Source of the DNA: Vreelandella subglaciescola
GTDB taxonomy: Bacteria; Pseudomonadota; Gammaproteobacteria; Pseudomonadales; Halomonadaceae
Length of the DNA stretch: 52,254 bases
Assembly (NCBI GenBank): GCA_030454225.1
Contig: JAKDRW010000010.1
Coordinates: forward strand, 1 to 52,254
Reading direction: 5' to 3'
Of the stretch, positions 16,989 through 25,600 are shown in pieces. Within the stretch, counting starts at the first letter, position 1. Each line of letters opens with the position of its first letter. The notes beneath the pieces were generated by a model. It made no database searches and was not told the origin of the DNA. It saw only the letters and a program-made list of their open reading frames with translations. The position numbers and the translations under genes were made by a program.

Positions 16989-17990
16989 TCAGCGCAACGG
17001 GCGCAGCAGTTTGTCGGCCCAGCGGCGATAAAACGGCCGGCCGTGGTCGGCAATATACGCCGCACAGCGCTCGGCTAGCGCTGTGCGGTCGGCGGCGAGT
17101 TTTTCCACCTCGACCCAGCGATTCCATTCGGTCACCGCCCCCCAGCCGGGCTGCGACAGCTGGGCGTTGGGTAGCCGGTAGTGAAAGGTGGGCCGCGGCT
17201 GGGTCAGTCGGCTGTGCAGCAGCGTGTTTGGGTGCTCGGGGCACAGGTGGGCAAACAGCGGCAGCATATCCAGTTCGCGGTTGCGCGTGGGATTAGCGTG
17301 CAGATAGTCGTCGATCAGCGTGGGCAGATCGGGCCGGTAGCGCGCGCCGAGCACCTTCAGCGCATACTCGCGGGAAAACGGGCTGGCGTGGGGCAGCATT
17401 TCGCGGGTGATATCGACCTTGATCTCGTCGCGTAGCCAGGGCGCCAGCAGCAGGTAGGCCTGAAGCATGGCGCGGATGTTGGCGCTCTTGACCGAGGCGA
17501 TTTCGGGGTTCAAATGCAGGCCAAAGCCGTAAAGCAGGCTGGCATCGGTGCCTTTGGCGCCGTGCTCGCGCAGGGCATCGAACAGCCGGTCAAGCGTATC
17601 GAGCTCGTTCCACGGCACCGGCGGACAGACGATTTCGGTGGGCACCAGTCCGGTGACCATGTCGCCGATCAGCTCGCGGGTTTTTTCGTGGAACGCTACG
17701 CGCCGCTGGTGCTGATGGCGGGCCCATTCGCTGTCCAGCGCCGCGTGGTCGTCAAGCACCTTGCGGTCGGGGTGGGCGTACTGGGTGTCCAGCTCGATGA
17801 CGAATTCGCCCCAGCGGGTGTTTTCTACCAGTAGCCGGTGAGGGCTGACCGCGTTAAGCTCTCCGCCGAACAGCTCGCGCACGATCAGCGCGGTATCTTT
17901 GGGCGGCAGGCCGGCAAACTCTATTTCCACGCCGACGCGGCGCGTATTGCCGTTGGCAGTGTGGGGGGCGGGGGGCGCTTGCAGCGTCAT
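16989..17990 (-). CDS. Putative amidoligase (glutamine-synthetase fold, PF12224-like)
   Basis: The 333-aa protein belongs to the putative amidoligase family, distant relatives of glutamine synthetase and gamma-glutamylcysteine ligase that join carboxylates to amines using ATP. Seen: the N-terminal metal-binding strand VGVEIEF (residues near 20), which corresponds to the E-x-E of the fold; an IELDTQYAHPD segment; and FGLHLNPEIAS in the central part. The substrate is unknown. AGGAAG lies 5-6 nt before the ATG. A C26 hydrolase gene follows in the same direction. Comparative-genomics work proposed that such pairs make peptide-like tags or metabolites; no carrier or substrate gene is visible here. 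Confidence 0.82.
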   Translation of the reverse strand: MTLQAPPAPHTANGNTRRVGVEIEFAGLPPKDTALIVRELFGGELNAVSPHRLLVENTRWGEFVIELDTQYAHPDRKVLDDHAALDSEWARHQHQRRVAFHEKTRELIGDMVTGLVPTEIVCPPVPWNELDTLDRLFDALREHGAKGTDASLLYGFGLHLNPEIASVKSANIRAMLQAYLLLAPWLRDEIKVDITREMLPHASPFSREYALKVLGARYRPDLPTLIDDYLHANPTRNRELDMLPLFAHLCPEHPNTLLHSRLTQPRPTFHYRLPNAQLSQPGWGAVTEWNRWVEVEKLAADRTALAERCAAYIADHGRPFYRRWADKLLRPLR

Positions 17991-18076
17991 CTCGCTTCCT
18001 GTGGGGTGAACAAACGATACGGCCAGATTACCATAGTCATGGTTACGTTCAGCATCATCATCTTCAGGAGAGGCCC

Positions 18077-20521
18077 GTGCGACAGCACATTACGGCGCTT
18101 GGCGCGCTGATTTTCGCACTATTTATCAGCATTTTAATGGCCACTCTGATGGCTTCTGAGGCACAGGCGCAGGCGGTATCGCTGCCCGGGCTCAGCGGCG
18201 ATACGGAAAAGACGCAAAAGGCCGATAACGAAACGTTTCAAAAGTCGCTCGACGATGTGATCGGCACGCTGGAAGACGGTGAGCAGCGCGAACAGCTGCT
18301 GACATCGTTGCGCGAGCTGAAAACCGCCGCCGACGCTTCGGCGGAGGGCGGCGGCCGCCAAGGACTGCTGGGCGCGCTGGCCGATACGCTGACCGACATC
18401 AACGAGCAGGCGCAGGCCGGCGATTCGCCCACCGAGCAGTGGGCGCAGCAGCTGCACCAGGGGTTTGACGAGCTGCGCGAGCTGGTCAACAGGCCCGGCC
18501 GCGCCGCGATTATCCGCACCGTTGCCGACGGCGCCGTGCTGGGCATCGTCTGGGCGGTACTGCTGGTGATGATGATTGCCGTTGGCCGTTTGATAGCCAC
18601 GCGCGAGGGCTGGCCGCACGATTTACCCCGCGACCCGCGCGGCGGACTGATGGCGATCCATTTTTTCCGCCGCATGCTGCCCTGGGTGCTGTCGTTTGCG
18701 GTGGTGCTGGGGCTAGGTCAGATCATGCCGGAAAGCGCCGGGCGAACGGTGGTATTGGTGCTCGCCTACGTGTGCGTATGCGGCCGGGCGCTGTCGGTGG
18801 TGTTTGAAACCGTGGTGGCCTTTTTCAGCGGCGGGCACCGATTTACCGCCGTGCGCCTGTTGCAGCAACGCGCGCTGCGCGGGCTGTTTGTGATTGGCGC
18901 ACTGATCGCGCTGGGCGATGCGGTGATTTCCAGCCGGCTGGTGGTCATGCTGGGCGAAGATTTCTCCAGCCTGGTGTCGGTGCTGGCCAACATGCTGGCT
19001 GCGGTGCTGGCTGCGCGCTTTATCATCAAGTTCAAGCGTCCGATACGCCACTTGATTTGCAACCGTCCCTATAAACAGCGCCGCGATGCCGGCACGGCAA
19101 TGGAGCTGAGCCGCGTGCTGGGTTCGCTGTGGCACATACCCGCGCTACTGTTGGTGGGCGGCTCGCTGCTGGCGATTTTTATTACCGTGGGCAATGTGGG
19201 TACCGCACTGGCGCGCTCGATTATCTCGGCGAGCCTTTTGGTGCTGACGCTGGTGGTGACCGGCCTGTTGCGCCGCCACGCCGAACGGCGTAGCAAGCGC
19301 CGCCGGCCGCCGCGCTACCGCGAATACCGCTGGCGGCTGGAGCGCTTTGGTTTTGTGCTCGCGCATATTTGCGCCTGGATGGTGTTTGCCGAGCTGTTCA
19401 TGCAGGTATGGGGTGGCTCGCTGTTTGGTCTGGGGCAGCAGGGCGTGGCCAGCGCACGAATCGGCCAGGCGCTGCTTAGCCTGGGGGCGACGGTGCTGCT
19501 GGCGTGGCTGGTGTGGATCTTTGCCGATACCGCGATTCAGGGCGCGCTGGTGTCCTCGGCGCGCTCGCGCGGGCGGCGGGTAAACCAGGCGCGTGCGCAA
19601 ACCATCACGCCGATGATTCGCAACGTGATTTTTGTCACCATTTTGATCATTGCCGGCATTGCCGGGCTCGCCAACCTGGGGGTGAACGTGACGCCGCTAT
19701 TGGCCGGTGCCGGGGTGATCGGTCTGGCCATTGGTTTTGGCGCTCAGACGCTGGTGCAGGATTTGATCACCGGCATCTTTATTTTGATCGAAGACTCGCT
19801 GGCGGTGGGCGACTTTGTCGAAATCAACGGCCACATGGGCTCGGTTGAAGGGCTGACGCTGCGCACCGTGCGCCTGCGCGACCTGGACGGCATCGTGCAT
19901 ATCATCACGTTCAGCCGCATCGACTCGATCCATAACATGTCGCGCCAGTTCGGCATTGCACTGATGAAGATCCGCATTCCGTTTTCCATGAACATCGACG
20001 GTGCGATCACGCTGATGCAGGAAACCGCCCAGGAGCTGCGCAATGACCCGATGATGCGCCACTACATCTGGGCACCGCTGGAAATGCAGGGGATTCACGC
20101 CTTTGAAGACGGTTGCCCGATTCTGCGGATGCGCTTTCGTACCGCGCCCGAAATGCAGTGGGACGTGGCGCGGGCGTTTAACCTGATGCTCAAGCAGCGC
20201 ATGGAAGCTCAGGAAATCGACCTTGGCGTGCCGCGCCTAAGCCTCAGCATGGAGGCGAGTTCAGAGCGCAATCAGGGCGAGGACGACGTCACCACGCTTG
20301 ACGAAGCGCCGGCGGAGAGCGACACCGGCAAAGAAACGCAGCGCCCCAACGGCACCGAAGAGGACGTCAACCACCGGCCGACGCCGCCCAAACCCGCGCC
20401 CAAGCCGACCCGGCGCGACGAAGCGCGCGAGCGCGCGCTAGGCGCCACTCAGCCGCAGGCACAGGGCGAGCCCAGCGGCGAAACCCACGCTGACAGCGGC
20501 GGCGACGGCGACGGCGGCTAG
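18077..20521 (+). CDS. Mechanosensitive ion channel, large MscS family member
   Basis: Inner-membrane channel that releases solutes on hypo-osmotic shock. The 814-aa protein has a signal peptide ending AQAQA, a periplasmic helical region to about residue 150, many transmembrane helices, then the MscS core: the pore-lining helix with LLAGAGVIGLAIGFGAQTLVQD (about residues 538-560) and beta domain with GDFVEINGHMGSVEGLTLRT. The C-terminal 85 residues are charged and Pro-rich (PTPPKPAPKPTR) and probably disordered. It is larger than MscS (286 aa) and smaller than MscK. Start is a GTG with AGGAG 6-7 nt upstream. The last 84 bp overlap a convergent gene. Confidence 0.92.
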   Translation: MRQHITALGALIFALFISILMATLMASEAQAQAVSLPGLSGDTEKTQKADNETFQKSLDDVIGTLEDGEQREQLLTSLRELKTAADASAEGGGRQGLLGALADTLTDINEQAQAGDSPTEQWAQQLHQGFDELRELVNRPGRAAIIRTVADGAVLGIVWAVLLVMMIAVGRLIATREGWPHDLPRDPRGGLMAIHFFRRMLPWVLSFAVVLGLGQIMPESAGRTVVLVLAYVCVCGRALSVVFETVVAFFSGGHRFTAVRLLQQRALRGLFVIGALIALGDAVISSRLVVMLGEDFSSLVSVLANMLAAVLAARFIIKFKRPIRHLICNRPYKQRRDAGTAMELSRVLGSLWHIPALLLVGGSLLAIFITVGNVGTALARSIISASLLVLTLVVTGLLRRHAERRSKRRRPPRYREYRWRLERFGFVLAHICAWMVFAELFMQVWGGSLFGLGQQGVASARIGQALLSLGATVLLAWLVWIFADTAIQGALVSSARSRGRRVNQARAQTITPMIRNVIFVTILIIAGIAGLANLGVNVTPLLAGAGVIGLAIGFGAQTLVQDLITGIFILIEDSLAVGDFVEINGHMGSVEGLTLRTVRLRDLDGIVHIITFSRIDSIHNMSRQFGIALMKIRIPFSMNIDGAITLMQETAQELRNDPMMRHYIWAPLEMQGIHAFEDGCPILRMRFRTAPEMQWDVARAFNLMLKQRMEAQEIDLGVPRLSLSMEASSERNQGEDDVTTLDEAPAESDTGKETQRPNGTEEDVNHRPTPPKPAPKPTRRDEARERALGATQPQAQGEPSGETHADSGGDGDGG

Positions 20522-20869
20522 CCAGGGGCCCCGCAGACGCTGCCAGCGGTTATAGCGCATGGCGGCGTCGCTGACCCGGCCAATCAGCGCCTCGTGCTGG
20601 CCCACGGCGGCGTCCGGCGGGTAGGTAAAATCATTGGCCACGCTGCCCTGCCAATGGGCGCCATGGCTAAGCCCCAGGCGCGCGCGCAGCTGGCCGATAT
20701 CGCTGACCGTGGCGTGCAGCGTGTCGTAGTCCTCGCGGTGTTCGGCGACCCCAAGCACCGCGTCGGCGTCCTGCTGTAGCGCGCGGTTGGGGCAGGCGTA
20801 TATCGCGCGGCGAATATTCTCCGGCGAGGCGGTAGGGGGGAGCGATAAACGCTGGTATAAATCTCGCAT
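20438..20869 (-). CDS. Small J-domain-related protein with C-terminal membrane anchor
   Basis: A 143-aa protein of unknown function. Its first 60 residues (MRDLYQRLSLPPTASPENIRRAI) look like helices I and II of a J domain, but there is no HPD tripeptide, so it should not stimulate Hsp70. The C-terminus ends in one transmembrane helix (WLAAVAVAAAVSVGFAAGLALCL). It lies 118 bp downstream of a genuine J-domain gene on the same strand. The reading frame overlaps the last 84 bp of the MscS gene on the other strand. The start has only a weak GGA-type site. Real, because of the conserved-looking N-terminus and codon pattern, but moderately sure. Confidence 0.65.
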   Translation of the reverse strand: MRDLYQRLSLPPTASPENIRRAIYACPNRALQQDADAVLGVAEHREDYDTLHATVSDIGQLRARLGLSHGAHWQGSVANDFTYPPDAAVGQHEALIGRVSDAAMRYNRWQRLRGPWLAAVAVAAAVSVGFAAGLALCLRLSGA

Positions 20870-20942
20870 GGCGGTGCTGTATCCGTGTCTGACAAGCCGT
20901 ATTTGTCGTGAGCAAGCGAGCGCAGGTCATTCTGTCGGGTCT

Positions 20943-20968
20943 TGTTGTCAGAAAAGTGTTGTCAGAAA
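20943..20968. repeat. 12-bp direct repeat
   Basis: TGTTGTCAGAAA occurs at 20943-20954 and 20957-20968, a 14-nt period, between the two J-domain-related genes. It may be a regulatory site or a small duplication. Read on the minus strand it lies in the leader of the downstream gene. Confidence 0.4.
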
Positions 20969-20987
20969 TCGTGGTTGAGAAGACGGC

Positions 20988-21869
20988 TCAGTGTCGCCGC
21001 ATCAGGTAATCATAGGCCTTTTTGATGCGTTGGAAGCGCTGTGACGCCAACGCGATTTTTTGCTCGCTTTGCGAAAACACGCGGTCGGGGTGGTGCAGCT
21101 GCGCCATGCGCCGGTAGGCGAGGCGAATATCGCTGCGGCTGGCGCCCGGGGAGAGCTCGAGCACCGCAAGCGCCCGCAGGGTGCGGTCCGGCGGCGGCGT
21201 TGACGCCTGGGGGCGGCGCTGCTGATCGTGCCGGCGCTGCTCGCGCTCACGCTGCTGGCGGGCCTGTTCGCGGCGGCTCTCTTGCTGCTGCCGGCGGGCG
21301 CGTTCGCGCTCCTGATGCTCGGCTTGTTGCCGGGCGTCGGCTTGAGCGCGCGCCTGTGCGGCGTCGCGTTCGGCCTGGCGGCGGTAATGTTCAGGGTTAT
21401 GCGCGCGCCAGTAGGCGTCCCGGCTAGGGTCTTGCGGCGAGACCAGTGCGGCACCGGCGAGCTCCTGAAACAGTGTTTCCAGCGTGGCGGGGGCGATCTG
21501 TAGCAGGTCGGCCAGTAAACGTAAAATATAGTGGTTGGCAAGCGACAAGCGCCCGTCGTCGGTGGCTACCGCAATGGCCTTGTGCATGACGGCTAGCCCT
21601 TGTTCGGCGGTGCAGCTATGGCGCAGCACTTCGGCCGCCAGCTGAATGGCCTGGATGTCACGGCGCGCGGCAATGCGCATGATAGGGCCCAGGTCGTGGC
21701 CGTGCCCCAGGTTGGCGGCTTCCTGGGTAAGCCGGCGGCAGCGCTGGCCGTCGCTGACTGTGTCACGCTGGACCAGCACCCAGGCGAGCAGTAGCAGCGT
21801 TGCCGTATCCACTTGGCTGTGACTTTGTAGCAGCAGCAGCTCAAAAGGTGAAAAGCGGGCAATCGGCAT
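20988..21869 (-). CDS. TerB-like plus J-domain co-chaperone (DjlA-like, soluble)
   Basis: The 293-aa protein has an N-terminal all-helical region (about residues 1-140) with DDGRLS typical of TerB-like domains, a 70-residue Arg/Gln-rich linker (about 165-235) likely to be a coiled coil or disordered, and a C-terminal J domain (about 238-293) with an intact HPD in LHHPDRVF. TerB followed by J is the order of DjlA, but there is no transmembrane anchor. It should recruit DnaK to a specific client. I chose the ATG at 21869 with GGGAG 7 nt upstream; the frame extends to 22013 but that would cross into the divergent gene's start. No dnaK is nearby. Confidence 0.82.
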   Translation of the reverse strand: MPIARFSPFELLLLQSHSQVDTATLLLLAWVLVQRDTVSDGQRCRRLTQEAANLGHGHDLGPIMRIAARRDIQAIQLAAEVLRHSCTAEQGLAVMHKAIAVATDDGRLSLANHYILRLLADLLQIAPATLETLFQELAGAALVSPQDPSRDAYWRAHNPEHYRRQAERDAAQARAQADARQQAEHQERERARRQQQESRREQARQQREREQRRHDQQRRPQASTPPPDRTLRALAVLELSPGASRSDIRLAYRRMAQLHHPDRVFSQSEQKIALASQRFQRIKKAYDYLMRRH

Positions 21870-22013
21870 TCCCATGCTCCCGGCGGTAAGATTAATAGCC
21901 GGCAATGGTGGCGTGACCGACACGGGATGGCAAGCCCGACCGGCATGATTCATGGCAATGCCGTCAGCGGGGCTTGGCGGTCGCCAACAACAACGGCAAG
22001 GAGTGATGCTCAA

Positions 22014-23426
22014 GTGGTTCAGGTGGAACGCAAAAACAGCTTTCAGTTACGCCTTTCAAGGCGGCTAAAGGAAGAAACGTCGCACACCCTCGACGTGTAT
22101 TTGTTCGTGCCGGGCGAGCTGGGACTCAGCACCCGGCTGATTGCCGAAGACGCGTTCTACCACAGCTCGATACAGGTCGCGCGGACCTACTACAGCGACG
22201 AATACCACCTGCCGCTGGTACACAGCCGACTCGCCAGCCGTAATCAGCTGGGCAGCGAGTCTTACCGATTGAGCCTGAGTCTTTACGCCTACCAGTATGT
22301 GGAGGCGCTGGAGTATACGACGCGTTCGCTGCTGGAAACGGCGCGCAAGCTACGCCGCGAACCGGCCTCGGCTGAGGCCAGCACCGACAGCGCCGGCGAT
22401 GTCGCCTTTGAGCGATCGATCGAAGAAATGATGGCGCTAAGCGACGGTATCCTGAAGCGTCTGCGGCGCCATCGGCCAAGCGATGAGCGGCTGTACAAGT
22501 ACTTCGCCAATATTGATAACTACCTGTCGTGGTTTACCGAGCAGCAGCTGTTGGCGCTGGTGGCGCACATGCCCAGGGGCAGCGTGCTGACGCCGCTCAA
22601 GCGCCGGCTGATAGAGGTCTGCGAGCGCGAGAGCGGCTATCGCCGCGACAAGCGCTACAACGCCGAGCGGGTGATGAAAGACCCCACGCGGATGTCGAAC
22701 AAGATGCGCCTGCTGCGCCGGTTGATCGAATACCCCATTACCCTCAAGCAGCGCACCCAGGAACTTGGCGGCGGCGAGCAAAAAGCCGTCAAGGCGCTGG
22801 CCACGGCGGTGGTCATGGCGTTTGTGTCGTTTGGCGTACTGCGCGTGCGTGATCAGCTGGGCGATATTACCGCGCTGTTCATGCTGGCCATGGCGGTAAT
22901 TTACGCCATGCGCGAAGTGTTTAAAGACGATTTACGCAATACGCTGTGGCACTGGCTGCGCAAGGGGCGGCCCAAATGGCGCCGTCAGTACCGCGATGCC
23001 ACGCACAACGTGGCGGTCGGGCAACAGCTTGAGTGGTTTGATTATAAACACTACGCGGCGCTGGATGAGTCGGTGCGCCAGATGCGCAAGCGCAAGGTGG
23101 CGCAGCGCGAAGAGGTAGTGTTGCACTATCGCTCCAGCTCGCGCATGTCACCGACGCGCTTTTTAAGCGGCTATCAGCATACCCGCGAAACCCTGACGCT
23201 GGATCTTTCCATGCTGACCCGGCTGATGAGCCGCAGCACCCACCATATTTACCGGCTGAAAGACGGCCAGGCCGTGCGCGAAAGCGTCGAGCGCCGCCAC
23301 TTGTTCAACCTGGTGGTGCGCGATACCGAGAATCAGGCGGGGGAGCACTTGGCGCGCTGGAAAGTGGTGGTCAGCCGATCGGGCATCGTCGCGGTGGAGA
23401 AAGTTGCCGACAGCGACGATGCCTGA
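22014..23426 (+). CDS. Unrecognised 470-aa membrane protein
   Basis: I do not recognise the family. The protein has an N-terminal soluble region (about 250 residues; a predicted beta part up to HSRLASR and helices rich in Arg and Glu), two closely spaced hydrophobic segments (ALATAVVMAFVSFGVL and ALFMLAMAVIYAMREVF, about residues 265-310), then a basic C-terminal domain with HYRSSSRMSP and a beta-rich end. I chose the GTG at 22014, with AAGGAG 10 nt upstream; an ATG at 21927 in frame lacks a good site. It is divergent from the DjlA-like gene with about 145 bp between starts, suggesting shared regulation. No catalytic motif is evident. Confidence 0.7.
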   Translation: MVQVERKNSFQLRLSRRLKEETSHTLDVYLFVPGELGLSTRLIAEDAFYHSSIQVARTYYSDEYHLPLVHSRLASRNQLGSESYRLSLSLYAYQYVEALEYTTRSLLETARKLRREPASAEASTDSAGDVAFERSIEEMMALSDGILKRLRRHRPSDERLYKYFANIDNYLSWFTEQQLLALVAHMPRGSVLTPLKRRLIEVCERESGYRRDKRYNAERVMKDPTRMSNKMRLLRRLIEYPITLKQRTQELGGGEQKAVKALATAVVMAFVSFGVLRVRDQLGDITALFMLAMAVIYAMREVFKDDLRNTLWHWLRKGRPKWRRQYRDATHNVAVGQQLEWFDYKHYAALDESVRQMRKRKVAQREEVVLHYRSSSRMSPTRFLSGYQHTRETLTLDLSMLTRLMSRSTHHIYRLKDGQAVRESVERRHLFNLVVRDTENQAGEHLARWKVVVSRSGIVAVEKVADSDDA

Positions 23427-23496
23427 AGGCGCGCCTTGTGCCCTACCTTGGGGTCGGGTCTTCAGGGCTGAGCTTTAACGACCGGGTTTTGTGGCG

Positions 23497-24624
23497 TTAG
23501 CCTTTCAGCGAATCGAACGCGCGCTCGAGGTTGTCCACGCTGCGCTGGGGGTGGTGGAGTTTGTCGAGGCCGAAAAGCCCGATGCGAAAGGTCTGGAAGT
23601 CGTCACCCTCGTCGCACTGCAGCGCCACGCCGCCGGCCACCTGAACGCCGGCTTCAGCGAGCTTGGCAGGAAGCTTGGGATCGTCGCTGTAGCACACCAC
23701 CACGCCCGGCGCTTCGAAGCCGTCGGCGGCCACGCTGATAAAACCGTGGCGCTTGAGCATCTCGCGCACGGCCTGGCCGACGGCGATTTGCTCATTTTTC
23801 ACCTGCTCAAAGCCATAGTCGCGGGTTTCCAGCATGATGTCGCGCAGCGTCTGCAGCGCATCGGTGGGCAGGGTGGCGTAGTAGGCGTGCCCGCCGTTTT
23901 CGTAGGCCTGCATGACGCCGTGCCACTTGCCCAGGTCGCAGGCGAAGCTGTTGCTGTGGGTGTTTTCAAGGCGCTTGGCCGCGCGCTCGGAGAACATCAC
24001 CATGGCGCAGCAGGGCGAGCCGCTCCAGCCTTTCTGCGGCGCGCTGACGATAATATCCACGCCCACATCCTGCATGTCGACCCACAGCGTCCCGGCGGCG
24101 ATGGCATCGAGCACCAGAAGGCCGCCGGCGTCGTGGGTGGCCTGGGCAATGGTGCGCAGGTAGTCATCGGGCAGCTGCATGCCGGCGGCGGTTTCGACCT
24201 GGGGGGCAAACACCACGGCGGGTTTTTCGGCGCGAATGCGCTCGGCGGCCTCGGCTGCCGGTACCGGAATGAACGGCGAACGGGCGCTGTGCGGATCCAG
24301 CCGGCGCGCCTTGAGTACGGTGTGCTGGTCGGTCAGCCGGCCCTGCTCGATGATCTGCGTCCAGCGGTAGCTGAACCAGCCGTTGCGAATCACCATCACG
24401 CGCTGGTCGGTGGCAAACTGGCGCGCCACGGCTTCCATGCCGAAAGTGCCGCTACCGGGAATGATCGCCGTTGAGTGGGCGTTGTAGACGTCCTTGAGCG
24501 TGGTGGAGATATCGCGCATGACGCCCTGAAAACGCTTGGACATATGGTTGAGCGCGCGGTCGGTATAGACCACGGAGTATTCGAGTAGCCCGTCAGGATC
24601 GATATTGGGCAGCAGGCCGGACAT
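23497..24624 (-). CDS. Class V PLP-dependent aminotransferase (alanine-glyoxylate/serine-pyruvate type)
   Basis: The 375-aa enzyme is a fold-type I PLP aminotransferase. The PLP lysine is K198 in SAPQKGWSG, and GSGTFGMEAVARQ near residue 55 is the cofactor phosphate loop typical of alanine-glyoxylate, serine-glyoxylate and 2-aminoethylphosphonate aminotransferases. The substrate cannot be fixed. No phosphonate genes are nearby, so I favour alanine or serine with glyoxylate. GAGGAG sits 7 nt before the ATG at 24624. It lies 84 bp after deoC on the same strand and could be the last gene of a run with tenA and deoC. Confidence 0.85.
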   Translation of the reverse strand: MSGLLPNIDPDGLLEYSVVYTDRALNHMSKRFQGVMRDISTTLKDVYNAHSTAIIPGSGTFGMEAVARQFATDQRVMVIRNGWFSYRWTQIIEQGRLTDQHTVLKARRLDPHSARSPFIPVPAAEAAERIRAEKPAVVFAPQVETAAGMQLPDDYLRTIAQATHDAGGLLVLDAIAAGTLWVDMQDVGVDIIVSAPQKGWSGSPCCAMVMFSERAAKRLENTHSNSFACDLGKWHGVMQAYENGGHAYYATLPTDALQTLRDIMLETRDYGFEQVKNEQIAVGQAVREMLKRHGFISVAADGFEAPGVVVCYSDDPKLPAKLAEAGVQVAGGVALQCDEGDDFQTFRIGLFGLDKLHHPQRSVDNLERAFDSLKG

Positions 24625-24708
24625 GACATTCTCCTCTAGCGGCGTGCGCATCGGCACGCCGTATTATAGCAGTAGCAGGTGAGGTATCCAGAATACGATC
24701 TATAGGGG

Positions 24709-25494
24709 CTAAACGCTAGCGCCGCTCGCGGTGCCGGTATTGCCGGTGAGCGTGGCCACCAGGCTTGGCAGCAAATCGGAGGCGCCCAAACGGATGTGTT
24801 TGGAGGTAATCCACGCGGGCCCCATGATGTCGGTGGCAAGCGCCAGGTACGCCGCGGCGTCCGCCGTGGTGTAGATCCCGCCGGCGGTTTTAAAGCCGAC
24901 GTCCTGACCGCTGTCCTTGATCGCATTGAGCATGATCTCGGCGGCCTCAAGCGTGGCGTTGACCTCAACCTTGCCGGTCGATGTCTTGATGAAATCGGCG
25001 CCGCCCTCGATGGCGATTTCGCTGGCGCGCTTGATCAGCGCCGGGGTTTCGAGCTCGCCGGTTTCGAGGATGATTTTTAACAGCGCCTGGCCGCCGCAGG
25101 CCGCCTGGCACATTTCGACAAACTCCAGGCAGGTGTCTTCGTCGCCGTCGATCAGCGTGCGGTAGGGCAGCACCACGTCGACTTCATCGGCACCGGAGGC
25201 CACGGCTTCGCGGGTTTCGCGCGCCGCTCCCATAATGTCGGCGCCGCCGTCGGGGAAGTTGGTGACCGCGGCAATCTTGACCTGGCCGCTGAGCGTGTGG
25301 GCGGTCAGCGCACGCCGCGCGGTGACGATGAACTGGGGGTAAATACACACGGCGGCAGGGTGGCCGAAAGGGGTTTTCGCCTGCTGGCACAGCGACTCGA
25401 TATCGGCGTCGGTATCCGTGGCGTTGAGGCTGGTCAAGTCCAGCAGCGTTAGCGCCTGGCGAGCGGCTTGGGTCAGGTTGATCGAAGCAGGCAT
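24709..25494 (-). CDS. deoC: Deoxyribose-phosphate aldolase
   Basis: Class I aldolase that splits 2-deoxyribose 5-phosphate into glyceraldehyde 3-phosphate and acetaldehyde in deoxynucleoside breakdown. The 261-aa protein has the Schiff-base lysine K170 in DFIKTSTGK and the proton-relay lysine K202 in VGFKTAGGI, matching K167 and K201 of E. coli DeoC. I chose the ATG at 25494 with GAGAG upstream; the longer frame to 25788 would overlap tenA. The other deo genes (deoA, deoB, deoD) are not present. Together with LtaE elsewhere in the window it gives a second acetaldehyde-forming enzyme. Confidence 0.93.
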   Translation of the reverse strand: MPASINLTQAARQALTLLDLTSLNATDTDADIESLCQQAKTPFGHPAAVCIYPQFIVTARRALTAHTLSGQVKIAAVTNFPDGGADIMGAARETREAVASGADEVDVVLPYRTLIDGDEDTCLEFVEMCQAACGGQALLKIILETGELETPALIKRASEIAIEGGADFIKTSTGKVEVNATLEAAEIMLNAIKDSGQDVGFKTAGGIYTTADAAAYLALATDIMGPAWITSKHIRLGASDLLPSLVATLTGNTGTASGASV

Positions 25495-25600
25495 AAAACT
25501 CTCACAGGTTGAGCAGAACAGGAAGGCCGGCCACGGTGGCCGGCATCGCGTTGGGTAGTGTACGGCTCGCACCGCCTTGACGCCAAAGCGGGCGGCGCGA

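Noticed and set aside
23491-24474. 327-codon plus-strand frame opposite the class V aminotransferase gene
   Set aside because: Shadow frame; the enzyme on the minus strand has the intact PLP lysine motif.
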